The position numbers and the translations under genes were made by a program. The notes under the pieces were generated by a model. The model did not search any database. It had not been told where the DNA came from and was given only the letters and a program-made list of their open reading frames with translations. Below, in pieces: positions 11,554 to 25,500 of a stretch of 64,000 nucleotides of DNA; within the stretch, counting starts at the first letter, position 1, and the number at the start of each line of letters is the position of its first letter. The DNA comes from Umbilicaria muhlenbergii (lineage: Eukaryota; Ascomycota; Lecanoromycetes; Umbilicariales; Umbilicariaceae), in assembly GCA_000611775.1 (NCBI GenBank), contig KK106984.1, forward strand, positions 1,787,857 through 1,851,856. Reading direction: 5' to 3'.

Positions 11554-13140
11554 GGTTGGTTGGTGGGTTGGGTTGGAAGGGTGGATGGTGGATGGAGGAG
11601 AGAGGTGGTGGGTGGTGGTTCGAGAGTGGTGTTCGTGGGACGACGATGGTTAAAGGAGTGGCGGTCTGTCTCTCCTGGGCAATATCTTTCTTCTAGGATG
11701 TATGAAGTAAACTGAAGGTGCAACCATTCGCACAGAGGGAAAGACCAAGCCTTTTTCTACCACTCTCTTATCGCTCATCTCGTTTCCGCCGACTGGCCTG
11801 AGACAATCAGGTACCTGAAGCCAAGTTTCCTTATCATTGCAGGACTGCTCACCTTCCGTTTTGATACTTCTCGGACCGAAGCTCACGGTGTGACCTTTCA
11901 AGCGCAGTGTGATGAGTTGACAATCGATGTTGTGTAAAACGAAGAAAGCGTTTCAAGCCCCGGGGCTGAAACATGATGCAAACATGAATTCGCATGCAAG
12001 GCACAGGCCGGCCGGCCCCGGCCTGGCCGTGGGGCGGAAGGCGTTGAATAAGTCAGGAACGGTGCATGATGCGAGATGCGATGGTGGATAATTGGTGAGG
12101 GTGAAAATGCACACCCACGCGTTGCCGAGAATGTTTCAAAAGCGCCGCATGGGGGCGAAGCACTTGAGATTCATAGATAACAGTCTTGCTAAGACTTGAG
12201 AAGGCAGATTGCAGATTGGAAAAGCAATAGATACCAAGTGGCGACCCTATATCTGTAGCCCCCACTGTCTACACCTGTTCCATCCCTGCCGCGAAAGATT
12301 TTCAGGGGTCATTCAGCTTATCTTCTCTCCGAGACCCCACCCTTTCCCGACTGATCAAGTCATCGAGATCCATCCTTGTCTCCACTTCTTCTCTCCAGAT
12401 GGTCCAATCCACAGCAGGTCTCGCCTCGAGCCTCGCCAAAACTACCGTACAGTCAATGAGCGGTGAGGGTCTAGCAACGACAGCACTCTTGATACCCTTT
12501 CCCTCTCGACCAGTCATCTCACGACCAACTTCAAATGGTACTCGTCTATTGTCCTCTTGACCGTCCAAGGTATGCCCAAAAACCTCGTAAACGGGCAGTA
12601 TTAGCAGTGGCACCTCTTTCAGCTGCTTGATGACATGGCTCGAGGATACCGCGCATGTCAAAGGCTGTTGTCTTGAGACACACTGGCTCTGACTCCCTTT
12701 GACTTCCTTATAGACGTAACTGCCATGTAAGCAAACTAGAGGGAAGTATCTTTCGTCGATTCTGGACAAAGATCATAGTATTATACTCCGAGCACAGGGC
12801 AATGAAACACGTCTTGGAAACAGAAACTGCTCCGTCTGCTGCATCTCCTAGTCCGAGTTCATTTTTCTCAGTCGCAGCTACCCCTGACATGCCCGTCAGT
12901 TTCAAGGCTGGACATCCTCGGTCTCTCACAGGCAGCATATGGCACGTGCAGCAGGCTCAGATTAGAGCTTGAAGGCATTGGTACCGCCTCAAGCCAAGGG
13001 TCGCTACGCAGTCTCTGTCTTGTCTCGCTCATCATCCAAGACTTATTTCAGCCATAGCACTCACTGCATCCGCCCTCGTCGACAGTTGTGCTCCTTCCAA
13101 ACTAGTCCCACCCACCCCCATCCCCATCCTTCCCATCCAC
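11554..13140. other. Intergenic, no gene recognised
   Basis: Frames of 70-155 codons on either strand have no recognisable motif or plausible start context. Pyrimidine-rich sequence at about 13080-13150 faces the decayed ML gene. Confidence 0.4.
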
Positions 13141-13785
13141 CTACACGGTCCCCTCGAAATCAGTCATCCTTACCCCGCCAGTGCATACACTTCCGCGCGA
13201 ACCGTATAATTGCCCTTCATTAGCTAGGTGTAGGGGATGATGGCGCTGTAAGACATCTCCACCGGCCCCTCCTCTGGCGGGCAGTTGGCAGTGCTTCCGT
13301 TTTGTGTAATCTCTAGTTTGGAGTTTGCGCGGAGCTTGTCCTCGACGCCGGGGCCGACTGTGCCATTCAGTGAGGCGGTGATTTTGATGCGGGGATTGGA
13401 GCCGATGGATGAGGTTAAGGTGCCGGTGAGGCGGAGGGTCATGTGGCTGACAGTGGTGGGGTGGCTTGTGTTAGCGGGTCCTTTATCATACTTGGCAGGT
13501 GGGAGGTAATGTGATCGGCCAGTGATGATGGTACGTTGTACCGGAGAACTTACTCGATCGGTGGGTTTGGGAGAAGGTCGAGCGTGTCGATGGACAGGAT
13601 GTCGTTGCTTGGGTCGCCGTTGTAAAAGGCTGGGGGTCTCCTGGCACCGGGACGCGGGTGCTGTCAGAGCTCAATCAATCTGAAGCTTCCATTGTGTGTT
13701 GAAGCGGTCCTTGGCGGTTGCTAGGTATAGACATGACGACGGTAGATAAGAGGGACAAGGCCCAGAAGAGCACGGGCATAAGCAT
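13141..13785 (-). pseudogene. NPC2/ML-domain lipid-transfer-like gene with decayed 3' end
   Basis: A signal peptide starts at 13785 (MLMPVLFWALSLLSTVVMS). Downstream comes FYNGDPSNDILSIDTLDLLP, then, after an intron (about 13456-13541, GTAAGT...CAG), HMTLRLTGTLTSSIGSNPRI and ITQNGSTANCPPEEGPVEMS. This is the ML (MD-2/NPC2) beta-sandwich order, including the CP..-G step before a hydrophobic strand. ML proteins bind sterols or phospholipids in the secretory or extracellular space. Homology clearly continues past the TAG at 13224-13226 in the same frame (LMKGNYTVRAEVYALAG), meets a TAA, then resumes one frame over as MTDFEGTV. So the C-terminal third carries two in-frame stops and a frameshift. 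The junction between the signal peptide and the body also lacks a clean splice donor. I call it a decaying gene; sequencing error is the alternative. Confidence 0.65.
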
Positions 13786-15014
13786 CTTTACTGATTGCCG
13801 ACGTTGGAGGTTGAGCCTGAGGTGGAGGTGGAGGTGACTTGGATGTCTCGATATTCAAGCCGCTGCCTGGTGTGTTCGACTTCGCTAGTCTCGATTGGAT
13901 GGACACGCACTATACGGAAGCAGTCATGTTGAAGTTGGGTCAAGACTGAAGAGGCGGGGAGAGGCGGGAAGAGGGCGAAGATTTAATTGGGGCAAAGCCG
14001 AAATGGCAGGGGCAGCAATGTAACAGATTGCAGAAATTGGAAAATACCTTGTCCGTCGTTACGTACCTACCTCAAGGCCTACGGTTAAGGCACAGAGGGC
14101 GCTCGTACCTCGGGAGCGAGTCTAGGTAGGATTCCTGTCCCCGAAATACGGCACGAACGGTACCTATCCAACTTTGATTCGTGGGCGGTCCTCGGACCCC
14201 ACAGGCGTCTTCCAGCTCGCTCGTTCCATCCTCGGGCTCATGCTAGCCTTCGAGTGGCCCTGCTACGCCATATTGCGCCGTACCTCGTACCTCGTTCCTG
14301 CAAAGAATGAGGCCCTGAATGCTGTGCATCGCGGTGCCGTCAAGATTGAAACATGCTTCTTTGAGTAATTCTCCATCTCCACTCCTGCGCTTCCTTAGCC
14401 CAAAGCTTCCTGTACGAGCATGCTGCAGACGGCTTGCACCAGGCGGAGATCAAAGGGCAGACGTCATGTCGGGGCACGTAGTGATACAACATTGATGTCA
14501 TGATACTTGTCCCTGAGCCAAGGTCCACTACCTTCGTCGCCGGTTAAGCGCTGACAGGCAAGCGGGCCTTGGAGGAAGACTGCTGAGACATGATGGTTTA
14601 ACCTTTTCAACAAACCTCGCCAGAACTATCAGTAGCACAGACTTGGCTTTCATTGTGTTTCTGTCTCCCTTTCATTACAATTTGGCTTAGAATAGACGAT
14701 GAGGATTGTGGGGTTTAGATTGCCTGGCTGTTCGTGTCCTCATGGCCCTGCCATTCATGAAAGGAGAACTTCATTTAAAAAGCCTCTGTATTCCCAACAT
14801 TGTATCAGCATTCTGCCATCGTTCTCTTCAAGCGTTTTCCTACAAACTTACAGTGAAGCTCTTAAACCGAGCAACGCCTTCAGAAGTCTCTCGTGCAACC
14901 TATAAGTACATCAAGGGTGCAGCTACAAAGGTACCCCATAACTCGAAATCCGAACCTCCCAGCCAGACAGCCAGCCAACAAGCCAGCCACCGACACCCCA
15001 CACCGCCCCCCAAG
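13786..15014. other. Intergenic, upstream of spherulin-4 gene
   Basis: No convincing gene. A 5' open extension in frame with the spherulin gene exists from 14706, but it is unlike the family and probably represents the leader. A Cys/Leu-rich frame at 14699 has no recognisable features. Confidence 0.4.
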
Positions 15015-15749
15015 ATGCTCGTCTCCTCCATCATCCTCCCCCTCTACATCTACCCCTCCGGCCCCACCCCCCTCACCGGCACCTGGTCCCCCCTCTTCGC
15101 CGCCATCTCCGCCAACCCCTCCGTCAAATTCACCGTTATTGTCAATCCCGCCAGCGGCCCGGGACCCTCCCCCTACCCGGACTCCAACTACATCGCCCAC
15201 ATCGCCCAACTCAACACTTACCCTTCCGTCACCACCCTCGGCTACGTCCCCACCCACTACGCCAACCGCGAAATCTCCGCCGTCGAAGCAGACATCAACG
15301 CTTACGATAACTGGGCCGCTTACAGCGAGGCTGATATTCATCTCGACGGCATCTTCTTCGACGAAGCACCGGGGACGGCGACGCCGGCCTCGCTCACTTA
15401 TATGCAGACAGCCGCGACGGCCGTGCGGTCTGCTTTCCCGCCCGGCCGCCGCACCATCATGACCAACCCCGGCGTGCAGGTCGATCCGCTATTCTACGCC
15501 TCCGCCGACTTCATCAACGTCTTCGAAAACGCCTATTCGGCTTACTCGCCCGACGTCATGGCTTCCGTTCCGGCGGGGTTTGAGCCTCAGTCGACGTTCA
15601 TCATTTATGGCTTTACCGACGACGCGGACGCGCAGCAACGGATTGTCGACAGCACCAATCTGGGCGGCTTTAGGGGGTTGCTCGTTACTACTGCTGATGA
15701 CTATAATGTCTTCTCGGGGCTGTGGGATCAGCTTTGCGAGCAGGATTGA
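15015..15749 (+). CDS. sph3: Spherulin-4-type hydrolase (GH135, Sph3-like)
   Basis: Intronless, 244 aa. It is a spherulation-specific family 4 protein with a (beta/alpha)8 barrel. In Aspergillus the family member Sph3 hydrolyses galactosaminogalactan and is needed to make it. The barrel starts at once (SSIILPLYIYPSG), contains FTVIVNPASGPGP, the acidic strand-end motif DGIFFDEAPG (adjacent Asp-Glu, as in the GH135 active site), RRTIMTNPG, and VFENAY with another conserved Glu. I chose the ATG at 15015 because the upstream in-frame extension is unlike the family. This leaves no signal peptide or membrane anchor, unlike the anchored Aspergillus Sph3, so either a 5' exon is missed or this version is cytosolic or non-classically secreted. 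It is convergent with the giant glycosyltransferase (774 bp between stops). Its place beside gtb3-, uge3-, agd3- and ega3-like genes supports the GAG role; the symbol is assigned by family and context. Confidence 0.82.
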   Translation: MLVSSIILPLYIYPSGPTPLTGTWSPLFAAISANPSVKFTVIVNPASGPGPSPYPDSNYIAHIAQLNTYPSVTTLGYVPTHYANREISAVEADINAYDNWAAYSEADIHLDGIFFDEAPGTATPASLTYMQTAATAVRSAFPPGRRTIMTNPGVQVDPLFYASADFINVFENAYSAYSPDVMASVPAGFEPQSTFIIYGFTDDADAQQRIVDSTNLGGFRGLLVTTADDYNVFSGLWDQLCEQD

Positions 15750-16522
15750 ATCGGTGGCTTGGGCGCGGGGCGGATATGGATGCGCCGTTTGCGGGTGCTT
15801 GGCGTGGAGGGGTGGTGACGATCGGTGCGGAGCCAAAGCTTTTTTTCTTTCCTTTGTTTGGGGGTTTAGAGAGGTCGGAAAGGCAAAAGGTTGCGGGCTC
15901 TTGGCTGGATGTTTGTTTTATACTCCAGCGGTCTGAGCATATGTCAGATTGCATGACGCTTTTACTGCCTCTAGGATCTAGCTGGGGATTCTTTTCAATC
16001 AAAGTTTCGATCGTTGTGGCAACTCTGGCTTTGGTGTCCAGATGCGGCGGCGACCGTGCATGGAGAGGAAAAGCGTAGAGACGCCCTCGACCTCACTCTG
16101 TTCTCTTGACTGCAAGGTAGGCCCTAGGGCGAAGCCTGGACGTCGGACCTGCGGCTTCATCCCCAGATTCCTTGCGTCGGGGCTGGGCCATCTTGGAACA
16201 ATCGCTCCTAGATCCTCCCGCCGGAATCAGCTAGCCTTGGGCTGACCGTAGGTTGCCCTCCAAGGCTTTTCTCGTGAAATAGCAAATGGAGATGGTTGGA
16301 TGGCAATCTGCGCATGGCGTTTTGTATATCGTGTGTTGAAACAGCTGGCGTGGAAAGCTCTATCTAATCGATGCGGAAATGACTGCTATGCTAACCCTAC
16401 TCCTGTGCTTCAGTCTAGATAATCAATTGACAATGCCTAACAACACCAGACTTGACATGCACCTAGTCGCTATGTAGCACATGTCCAACAACTAGAACCA
16501 TGTGTACTGACCCATCCCATTC

Positions 16523-19500
16523 TCAGCGTCGCCCCTCTAAAACCTCTCGCCCGCGATCGTCAGCTTCACCACTCGATCCACCCAGCTCCGGATCCTCATC
16601 CGGGGAGGCGCTTCTCGGTGCTGGACGACGACCCCGTCCAGCTTTGAAAACCCCACGGAGCTGCTTCCGAGGCAGGAACTGCTGCCACGGCTCTCCAATC
16701 TCGCCATCCTCCTGTCGCGGTCGAAGCACCGGCGCGAACGGCTGTCCAAACCGCGGGTGCGCCAACGCGATCTCGCTCAGCTGCGTCGACGCCCTCTGCT
16801 GCGCTCGGTGCTTGTGGATCCAATACATCTGCTCGTGCTCACGCAGGTAGCGGTCCCCGTGGAATTTCCGCAAGACGACATTGCGCAGTTTCATCCCCAA
16901 CGCTTGCCGATCCGCGGTCTTGTCGTGCATCCGCTGCGTGATCCACTCGACATCGTGCGGTGTGAACTTCTCGGGTAACGCTGGCGGCGGCGTCGTGTCG
17001 CTGGTGTAGTTCGTCCAGGGGCCGAGCATGGCCAGTAAGCTGATCTGCGCTCGCGCAAGCGCTACCGGGTCGTTGGGCGGTACCACTTCGCCGTAACGAA
17101 TAGAGGGATCATCCGCGTCTGTCAGCACCTCGGCCGTGGCACCTACCTCTGTGGCCACGATGGGCACCCCAGACAACGCTGCTTCACCGATCGCCAGCGG
17201 CAAGCCCTCGGACAACGAGGAGTTCATAAAGAGCCAAGCGTCCTTGAAGACTTCCTTTGGCGATCCAAATCCAGCCAACTTAACGTTCTCGGCCAGCCGG
17301 CGCGAGACAATAATGTCTTCTGTTTCCAGGGCGTACGACGGTTGTCGGTCTTTTGCGCCGTAGACCCAGAGATTGTAGGTTTTGAAGCCGAAGTCGTTGA
17401 TGATAACGTCAGCGGCGAAGACGGCGTTTTTGACGTCTTTGATGAATTGGACGTTGGAGAGCATGATCACGGTTGGGTCTTTCGATCGAATAGCTGTGAC
17501 GGGCGAGAACGATTTCATGTTACTGATGCCGTTGGTTATGGGGTCTATCTTCCGCTTGAACTGTTCGACGCTGCCGCGGTGGCCTTCGTCGGTGCCAAGG
17601 TCAGCTTCCCAGATGCTGCAGGCTCGTTAGTACTGAAAGGAGTAATTGGGGACGGGAAGAGGCTGTGGCGCTATACTTACGGGTTGTAGACACCTGTGCA
17701 AGGAAGGGCCACGTCCACATGCGTATACGCTAGATGGGCTGCCAGCTTCATCCCAGCCAGAAGCATAGACAGTACCGGCACTGGTAGAATAGATTGTGCC
17801 GGGCTGACATTAAGGCAGCTCTCTCGCCACATAATCGCGTGGTCCCATACGCCCCATGTCACCCCTTTCCTGTACTTGAGGCACATGCCCCACAGGCTGC
17901 CAATCCCGTGATGGGTGCTCTGGAAGACTTGAGGACAATTTTCGGGAATTCTCACAGAAAAAATAAAGAAGTAGCAGATGTATAATTCCAAGGCATCCTG
18001 GAAATCTTTCATGGTAGGTCGCTCGATGTCGAAGCGCTCCTCGGCGCTCGGAATATTTGGGTCCTTGTAGTCGTACAGCCAAGCTTCTCGCCATGCTGTC
18101 AGTACTTCTTTCGCCCTCCAGGTGGTGTTGTAATCTTTCTCGGAAAAGTAATTATGGACGTTGAGGACGACATTGGTGTAGGTGAGTAAATCCTTTCTAG
18201 AATGGCGGATAGACCGCGCGCCGCGAACCCACATTTTCATAAGAGGGATAAAGGTTTCCACGATGTCTCGCTTCTGTGTATTGTGTATACGCTCATCGAC
18301 CTCGGTCTGTAGAAGATTGTTGAAAAGCCCATGGAACGGAGTCTTTCCATCCAAGCCCCACAAGGGAAGCGTTTTCATAGAGTGCACGTTCCGTTCCGTT
18401 TGGTACCTTGGGATACCGTAGTCGTTGGCTGACTCGGCCATAACATGGTTTCGTATCGTAGAGTGGCCATTGACAAGATCTCTCCGGCAATTAGACACCC
18501 CGCCTGGCGCGTCTGGCCAACATCCTGTGTCCGTGAAGATGACCGACAAGCGATTCTCGGTATCCGCAAAGCAGTCATCCAAGCGGCTTGTAAGTTGATT
18601 AGCATCTTTAGCTAGCCCCATCACGAAAAGGTCCGAAAGCTTGATAGCTAATGGGCTGGTTTGCGATATATCGTCTGCAATCTCGACTGCGGCTCCGATC
18701 TCGGTTAGATTTGTCGATAGGTAATCCTCAGCGCTGGTGAAATATCCCGCATCACGAAGCCTCCAATATCTGGCAAGTGAGGGTTCTGCACGAAGGAGAA
18801 GCTCATCGACATAGCAGCTGGTCATAGCGTCGAACGTCTCTACCTTGTTCCACTGTTGCCAGAGCATCGTTCGCCGGTGGCCAGTTGATGGCTTCCGGTA
18901 GACTGTCTTAGCAAGCGATGGCGTCAGATCAATACCTAGGGGGTGACCAAGCGAGGCTAGAAAGTTGCGGCCAATTGCCGGCAAAGATTTGAACCGCCTT
19001 GTAGCTGTAGAGGATGCCGCTGGGTAAGAATGGGTGGCTCGGACGTCTTTCCGACGATGATAGATTAGTAGATCCTCTTGGTCAAAGGACACCAGTTCGG
19101 GTCTCTCAAAAAACCCAAAGGTGTCTTTTCTGGCATGTTCCGACGGTGTCTCGAGAGGAACTCGTCCTTCTCGTGTGACATATATTGTAGATAGCACCGG
19201 GTGCTGCTTATGGCTATATACCCAGGTCGTGTCCCAGGTTTCGTAGCCATATGTCACCACCAAGCGCCTGATCTTTTCGGAAGAGATCCAGTCTCGCTCA
19301 TCCCGAGTTTCGTCTGCAGGAGGGGTACACCAGAATACCGAGTAACTGACCGGGTACTCAGGATCTGTACAAATGTAGCTGGCTTTAACAACTTTGGTGT
19401 TCGCCTTCGGACGTCTTTTGTGGACATAGTAGAATTGGAACTCTACGTTATTTCGAACGCACCTGCCTTGCGTGATTCGGCCGTACTTGTCGTATTGGAC

Positions 19501-22500
19501 AACAAGAGAGCGACCACCATCATTGACGGATTTAGAAATAGGCCAGCGAGAATTGGGTGTACTCGGCTGATAATGGTACTCGGAGGTAATGCTTGCAGGT
19601 GTGTTATCAGCACTCCCAATCCTAGATTCTGTAAGAGTGTGGAGACGAAGGTCTGGACTGTACTGGGCCAGGGCGGTAGGCCCTGTCTTTGGAGGCACAT
19701 CGCGTATGCCTTGATAGATCTGAATCGATAGAATACCGTCCTCCCAAATGAAGAAACCGGAGAGAGGTCGATAATAATCATTGACAGTGATAGAAGAGGC
19801 CTTGAGTTGCCGGGGAACGCCTCGCCGGGCGAGATCCAGAATAGTTCGGAAGTGCGCTTTATTGCTTACTAGTAATAGGTATATCCATGCATGCTTTATC
19901 CACCAGGAAAGCTTCCACACTTTTAGGACGAACCACAGAACCGGCCTTTGTAGAGGGCTGCTTCGGAGGAGATACCAGAGTTCTCTACCAGCATCTGTAT
20001 CAGCAGTGGAGACGATCGCAACACTCTGTATCAGATTGGCGGTGAAACGGTACACGGCCTTCCCAGATCGATATATCAAGGCTCCTAGACCACGATGTTC
20101 TGGCACATTGAATGGTAACATTTCGAGATCGAAGATTCGCGAGTAATCGTGTTCTGCAATCGAAGGTTTCGCGGATGCGACGTTCTCGAGTGCAGCTTCG
20201 TAGATATACAGACACTGCTCGAGACAGAGGTCTTTGACTTTCGCGTTCGTCGATGTGTGAAAAAGCCAATGCTTTATACATTCCGTTCCTACGAACACAT
20301 CCTCCCTTATGCGGGCTAATATCCATCTTCGGACATCTTCTGGCACTTCTTCCCAATCGGCATTAACATCAATACCGAAACAAAGATGATTAATCAGCTC
20401 ATTGTTGGTATGCCTGATGAGCTTGTGGAGTCCCGGCAAGTCGGTCCAGTCCATTTGCGTTCGCATGCGTGTCGAGCAGCCAACACGATCATGGATAACG
20501 AGCTCAGCAAGTGTGGCTTCCTGATGGCTCATGGAAAGCAATGCCTCACAAGTCTCATGTATTAGCGCCTCGGCACAACTGCATTTCGGATTAGTCCATG
20601 ATAACATTCGTTCTCAATGTTACAGCTTACGCTTCTATTAACGTCCTCTCCTCAGAGATGGCGAAATCACTCCCCTGTCCCTGCAGTGCTGGCATTCCAA
20701 CAAAGACTTTGAGATGACCATCGTCAAAGACTCCAACGGCGAAGCGATCTCCAGCTCCAAGTCTGGCGAAAGCTTCCCGTCGGACCACTATGATCTCACT
20801 ATAACCTGCTTCCCATTGTTCTATGGTCTTTTGTAGGATTTCTCGGCCATTGGACAAAGCCCCAGTAACGGTATGAGAAGAATCTGGGGAAGCTCCTGTT
20901 AGAATGCGATCTATTCCAGTTGATATAGCCGTGCCATCGTTGTGAGTAATCTTGACCCCTCCGATTTCTTCTAAGAGTCGTGGGACGTCATCCAAGTCCC
21001 CTGGAGCTAGAGCACTCCGAGCAGCTGATTGGCCAATCAATCTTTGCGAGTATAACTTCCAGTTCGTCAAGTCTTCGAGAGCGCCGGGCTCTGCCAGTGG
21101 GGCATCATCGCAAAAGTCGGATAGCAACCACGTACCAAGCGCTGATATCCAGGAGGCTCCACAGAGGCAAAGGGCACCAATGTACCGGAATGGTACCGTC
21201 GCCGTAAGAGCGTTGAGGATGATTCCGGAAAGATAGCCGACGAAAGCCCCTGCAAAGACTACCAGGATATGCTTTCTGATATCAGTGGTGAAAACTCGAT
21301 TGAACTATAGGCTGGTCAGGTTCATCTTACAACACAAGGGTGATGGACCCGCTCAAAAGACGGCTGTCAGGGAATAGCTGGGAGTACCTGGAAAAAAATC
21401 ACTCCGGAATACCCGGTAACATACAGAAAGTATTGAATTATTGATCTGTGGTCATCATTAAAGAGCCAAAGAAATATGGTCATCAGCCCGAAAACGAAGA
21501 GCATGCGCCAGGCCAACACTGTAAACGCCTCAAGCCAGTGTCTCTTTTCGCGGCTTCGACAACCAATCAGTGGCACTCAACGTTGAATCACACCAAGAGC
21601 CAACGTACCTGCTTTCCCTCATATCTGCAATATCAGCTTCCTCGATACTCCCGAGTACTGCATCCGATCTTCGGCCCGTAGTACCCCAGTAATGTTGAAG
21701 CAGTGAATCTAAAATTATTGCGCACAGCAGGAAATATATAAGACCGCAGGCTATGCCGTAGCGAGCTTTGACATTGAAATAGAGGTTCGCCCTACCTTCC
21801 CGTGCACTCATGGTTATGGCAATCCAGCGATCAAGGAGGGCTACAAGAAAGAGCCCGACATTTTGGCCCATCTGATATCTTATCAGCTCCGCTTACAGGG
21901 TGAGAGTGAGGGCCAAAGGCAAGGAGCAAAGGATCAGGGAGTCGCAGTAAGAATAGGAGAGAATAGCAGACTCACATCGAACTTCGAATACCGGTAAAGT
22001 ATCAAGGGGCTGTGTTCTTTAAGACCTCGTTCCATCTGGCGTTGATTCTTTACGACCAGTTCTAGCTGCACAAGCCATGTTGAGGTATATGGCTCCGGAA
22101 GGTTTGCTTCGCTATCGTCTTTGAGCAGTAGCCAAATCGCGAAATCATACCCTTCGGCCAGTCTATTAACAAATGGATCCTCTGGGAGCGATCGAGACCG
22201 GCGCCACCATCGTCTAGAGCGGGTTGTCTGAATCTGCTGCATGAGCGTGGAGCGGGCTCTGGTCGAGAAAGGAGTTTCGTCTTCTGGACTAGATGTTTCT
22301 GATACAGCTTTCTCGTCCATGGGATGCATTTCCTCGTACCATGCCACAATGTCCTTCTCTTTGACGAGGACGACTTTATCAAGCCACGATGAGTAAGACC
22401 GGCATAGGCGTCTGAAAGTGAAAAGAAGTATAAAGAGAAAAGCATAAATAATCAGGAGGTATATTAAACTATCATGGCCGTTCACAAAACTCGTGAGAAG

Positions 22501-25500
22501 TGGGGACACCAGCAGAATCGGCATACAAATGTACAGCGCACCGCGCCCTGAAGGAAGCGGTGAATGATCTCGATGCATTGTTGACATTATGCCTGCAACT
22601 GTGTTAGTGGCCACAGTCATTATTGTAGAGAAGACGAATCAGATATACCGAGGAGGTTCAGATATGTAGACAGCGCCATCAAATAAGCCACAAAGACGAA
22701 GCCTCCATACCAATTATACTCTAAGCCAAAGGCAACGAAGCCGCACACGCTGACCACGGAAGCCAATACAAAGCCGCCTGACAAGCGCTGAACCAAGAAG
22801 TAGTTCATATTGTCGAAAGCATGCTAAACGATAGTAAGTAATTGACGAGCAGCATACAGCTCTGAAGCCGTATCTTGATTGCCCGATGAAAGTGCTTGAC
22901 TGGAAGACTTACTTGGTATAAATAATAGCCCCCGGTACTCCCAGCCCATCCAGTTACCCCTGCAGTCAGCAGTAAAGCGGTAAGCAAGGCATAATTCGCC
23001 ATGGTCCTCTCCAATGGTGTCATGAACGCGGTCAGGTACAGTCCACGCCCCAGAAATGTCAGAAGGAGGACGTCGATGATGGCAGGGACGCAAAAGATAG
23101 TAAGAAAGCCGAATTTGGCAAATCGCCGACGTAAACTGGACTTTTCGTTGGGTTTGTTGGTTTTGTTGCAAGCACCAGCTCTTCCAGCACCTTCCTCGAC
23201 CTTCGGATACTCGACTTTGTGATATGCGGTCATCACATCAGCTGCGTCCCACGCATCTTTCGGAAGAGAAAAGAGAAGAGATTCCTTGCGACGCAGCCTA
23301 TGGATGATCCTGCCTAAAGCACGGGGCCGTATCCCAAAATAAATTTCGCATTGAGAGCCCAGAACCCATAGCTCCGCAAAGACCCCTGCTTGGTCATCCT
23401 GCTGGAGAAACAGTGGGCACCGATCAGTAGTTTCCAAGTAGACATCTTCAAAAGCATACTTCCGTAAGGCACAGAAGAACATCAGGGCAAAGAGATCAGC
23501 GTTCATGTCGACGGATGGTCGTTTCTGTGCCCCTATGTAGACGTCGAGCAAGACTGCAGAGAAAGTCCCGAGAAGACCCCGATCAGCGCTGTATAGTCCA
23601 TCCAGAGTAAGTTCTTCCACGGCCGTAAAGAGTTGAACAAGCTGATGGAGGTCTGGCAGCGCCCTGGCTCCGCGCTGCTCGTACCACTCAAGTCTAGTCG
23701 CCAGTAGTTGCTCCGAAGAGATGGCGCCCTCGAGATATTTCTGTGAATGCGTCCGGTTCCAGGCCAAGAGGCTTGACTTGGTGAGCAGAAGATACTCACA
23801 GAACATTGCGACTTGGGTGAGGATTGGATGGGTTGTCTTGGTTATGTGCAGCTGTTCCATCAACATAAGAAGCTCGGCGTATGTCGAACCTGCGAGCTCA
23901 CTTTCCACCCTGGGAATGAGCATTGATTTCGCTCTCGGGTCCGTATGTGGCGCTTGGAAGAGGTCCCATTCAATTTCAAAGCGTCGGATGCGAGCGATGC
24001 CTTTGTGTGCGAGGTATGTATGGACGATGGTACTGAGGATATCAGGCGCCTTTTGAGAGATATATATGATCATATCTCCCTCATTTTCCTGCCCCTGCGA
24101 GACACTCCAGACATGAGCCCTGTTGTCTGGGAGGGTGAACCCACTGTCAAGACCCTTCAGAACCAAGATCTGACCGCACTTCAGCCCGTCTATCAACGAT
24201 TCTAATAGAGGATAATTGGCATTTCGCGCGAGAAGAAGCTTTTCCAAAGCTGAACACAAGTTATCTATGTCGGACTGATCCATCTGACACAGCATATCGA
24301 GTTCCCGAAGATGCCGCTGGGTCTTTAGGATGGCTGCATATTGCTGACCAAGAATCTCTTCCCGAAGATCGTAGCATCCTCGGCCGCACATTGTTTCGCC
24401 ATGGCTTGTAGTTTCCCAGAAATCAGGACGTGGCGGCGCCTTCCCACTATAGCGTTGGGCATGGAGATTACCGAAGGGCTGCCCTTTACTATTAACACGC
24501 TCAAGTAGTGCTTGCTTCATCCGCTGTTGGAATGCGACATCGATGTTGGGTAGGATGGGCCGTAGGACATTCAGATCGAGATGGGCGACTTGGTCTCGCT
24601 GACTATCACTAACATCTACTGGTTTCGTATCTCGGGACCATGCTCTTTGCAACTTTAGATATCAAGTTAGCATGCGCCCTCAACGTTCGATGATAGGTGT
24701 AGGAAAGGGAGGACTACACCTCTATTATTTCTTGTCTCTTCAACCAGTCGAAGCCGCTCAAACAAATCTCTCCACTTGGTTGGTTGTGATCGACATCTGT
24801 GACGCCAAGAGCCGGTCCAATCCGTAGGACTGCGTTATGATGCTTCGCAAACTTGTAAGACCTCCTAACAACTGCAGGGCTCGGCCTCTCGTCCCACAAG
24901 TCTAAGAATCCCACGAAAAAGGATGGGCCGGTTTTCCGTTGGCGGTCGCAACGTCCGAGGCCTTCGCGAAGCTCCAGCGCTTGGAAGTAGTCACGCCGCA
25001 TGCCATTCCGCAGGGTGCAGGCGTTTAGGAAGACCACACCGGCTACCAGTCTGAAGTCAATATCGTCGAGTGCAGATTCATCAGCGTTGGCCATCAGAAT
25101 AACAGCTAGGCCCGAATCCGCAAGTTGGCCAAGTAATTTGTTGAACGGAGAAGACGGCATGAACGTAGCCGGTAACGCCAGCCCGGCAAACCCGTGGAGG
25201 CGTTTCAGTGAGCACAGCTCTTCCAGGATCGCCGAGAGCTTCCCGCCTCCGGGCTCCTGGATATCGGGCGTGGAGACGTACGCGAGAAGACTGTTCCGTG
25301 ACTTCTCGCCCTCATATTGCATCGATCTCACTAAGGATCTCTGCGTGTCGAGGATGTGGAGATCATAGTTGCGTGAAAGGAAGGTCCCAACGTCCTGTCC
25401 AGCGTAGAATCCAAACGACTTGGGTGGAGTCAGAAATGGGGGTGTGCATGATGACCACCGACGTCGTGTACTCTCGCCAGAGCCAGCGTCACGATATCCG

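Noticed and set aside
14706-15014. In-frame upstream extension of the spherulin-4 gene
   Set aside because: About 100 extra residues unlike the family and without signal peptide or anchor; treated as 5' leader.
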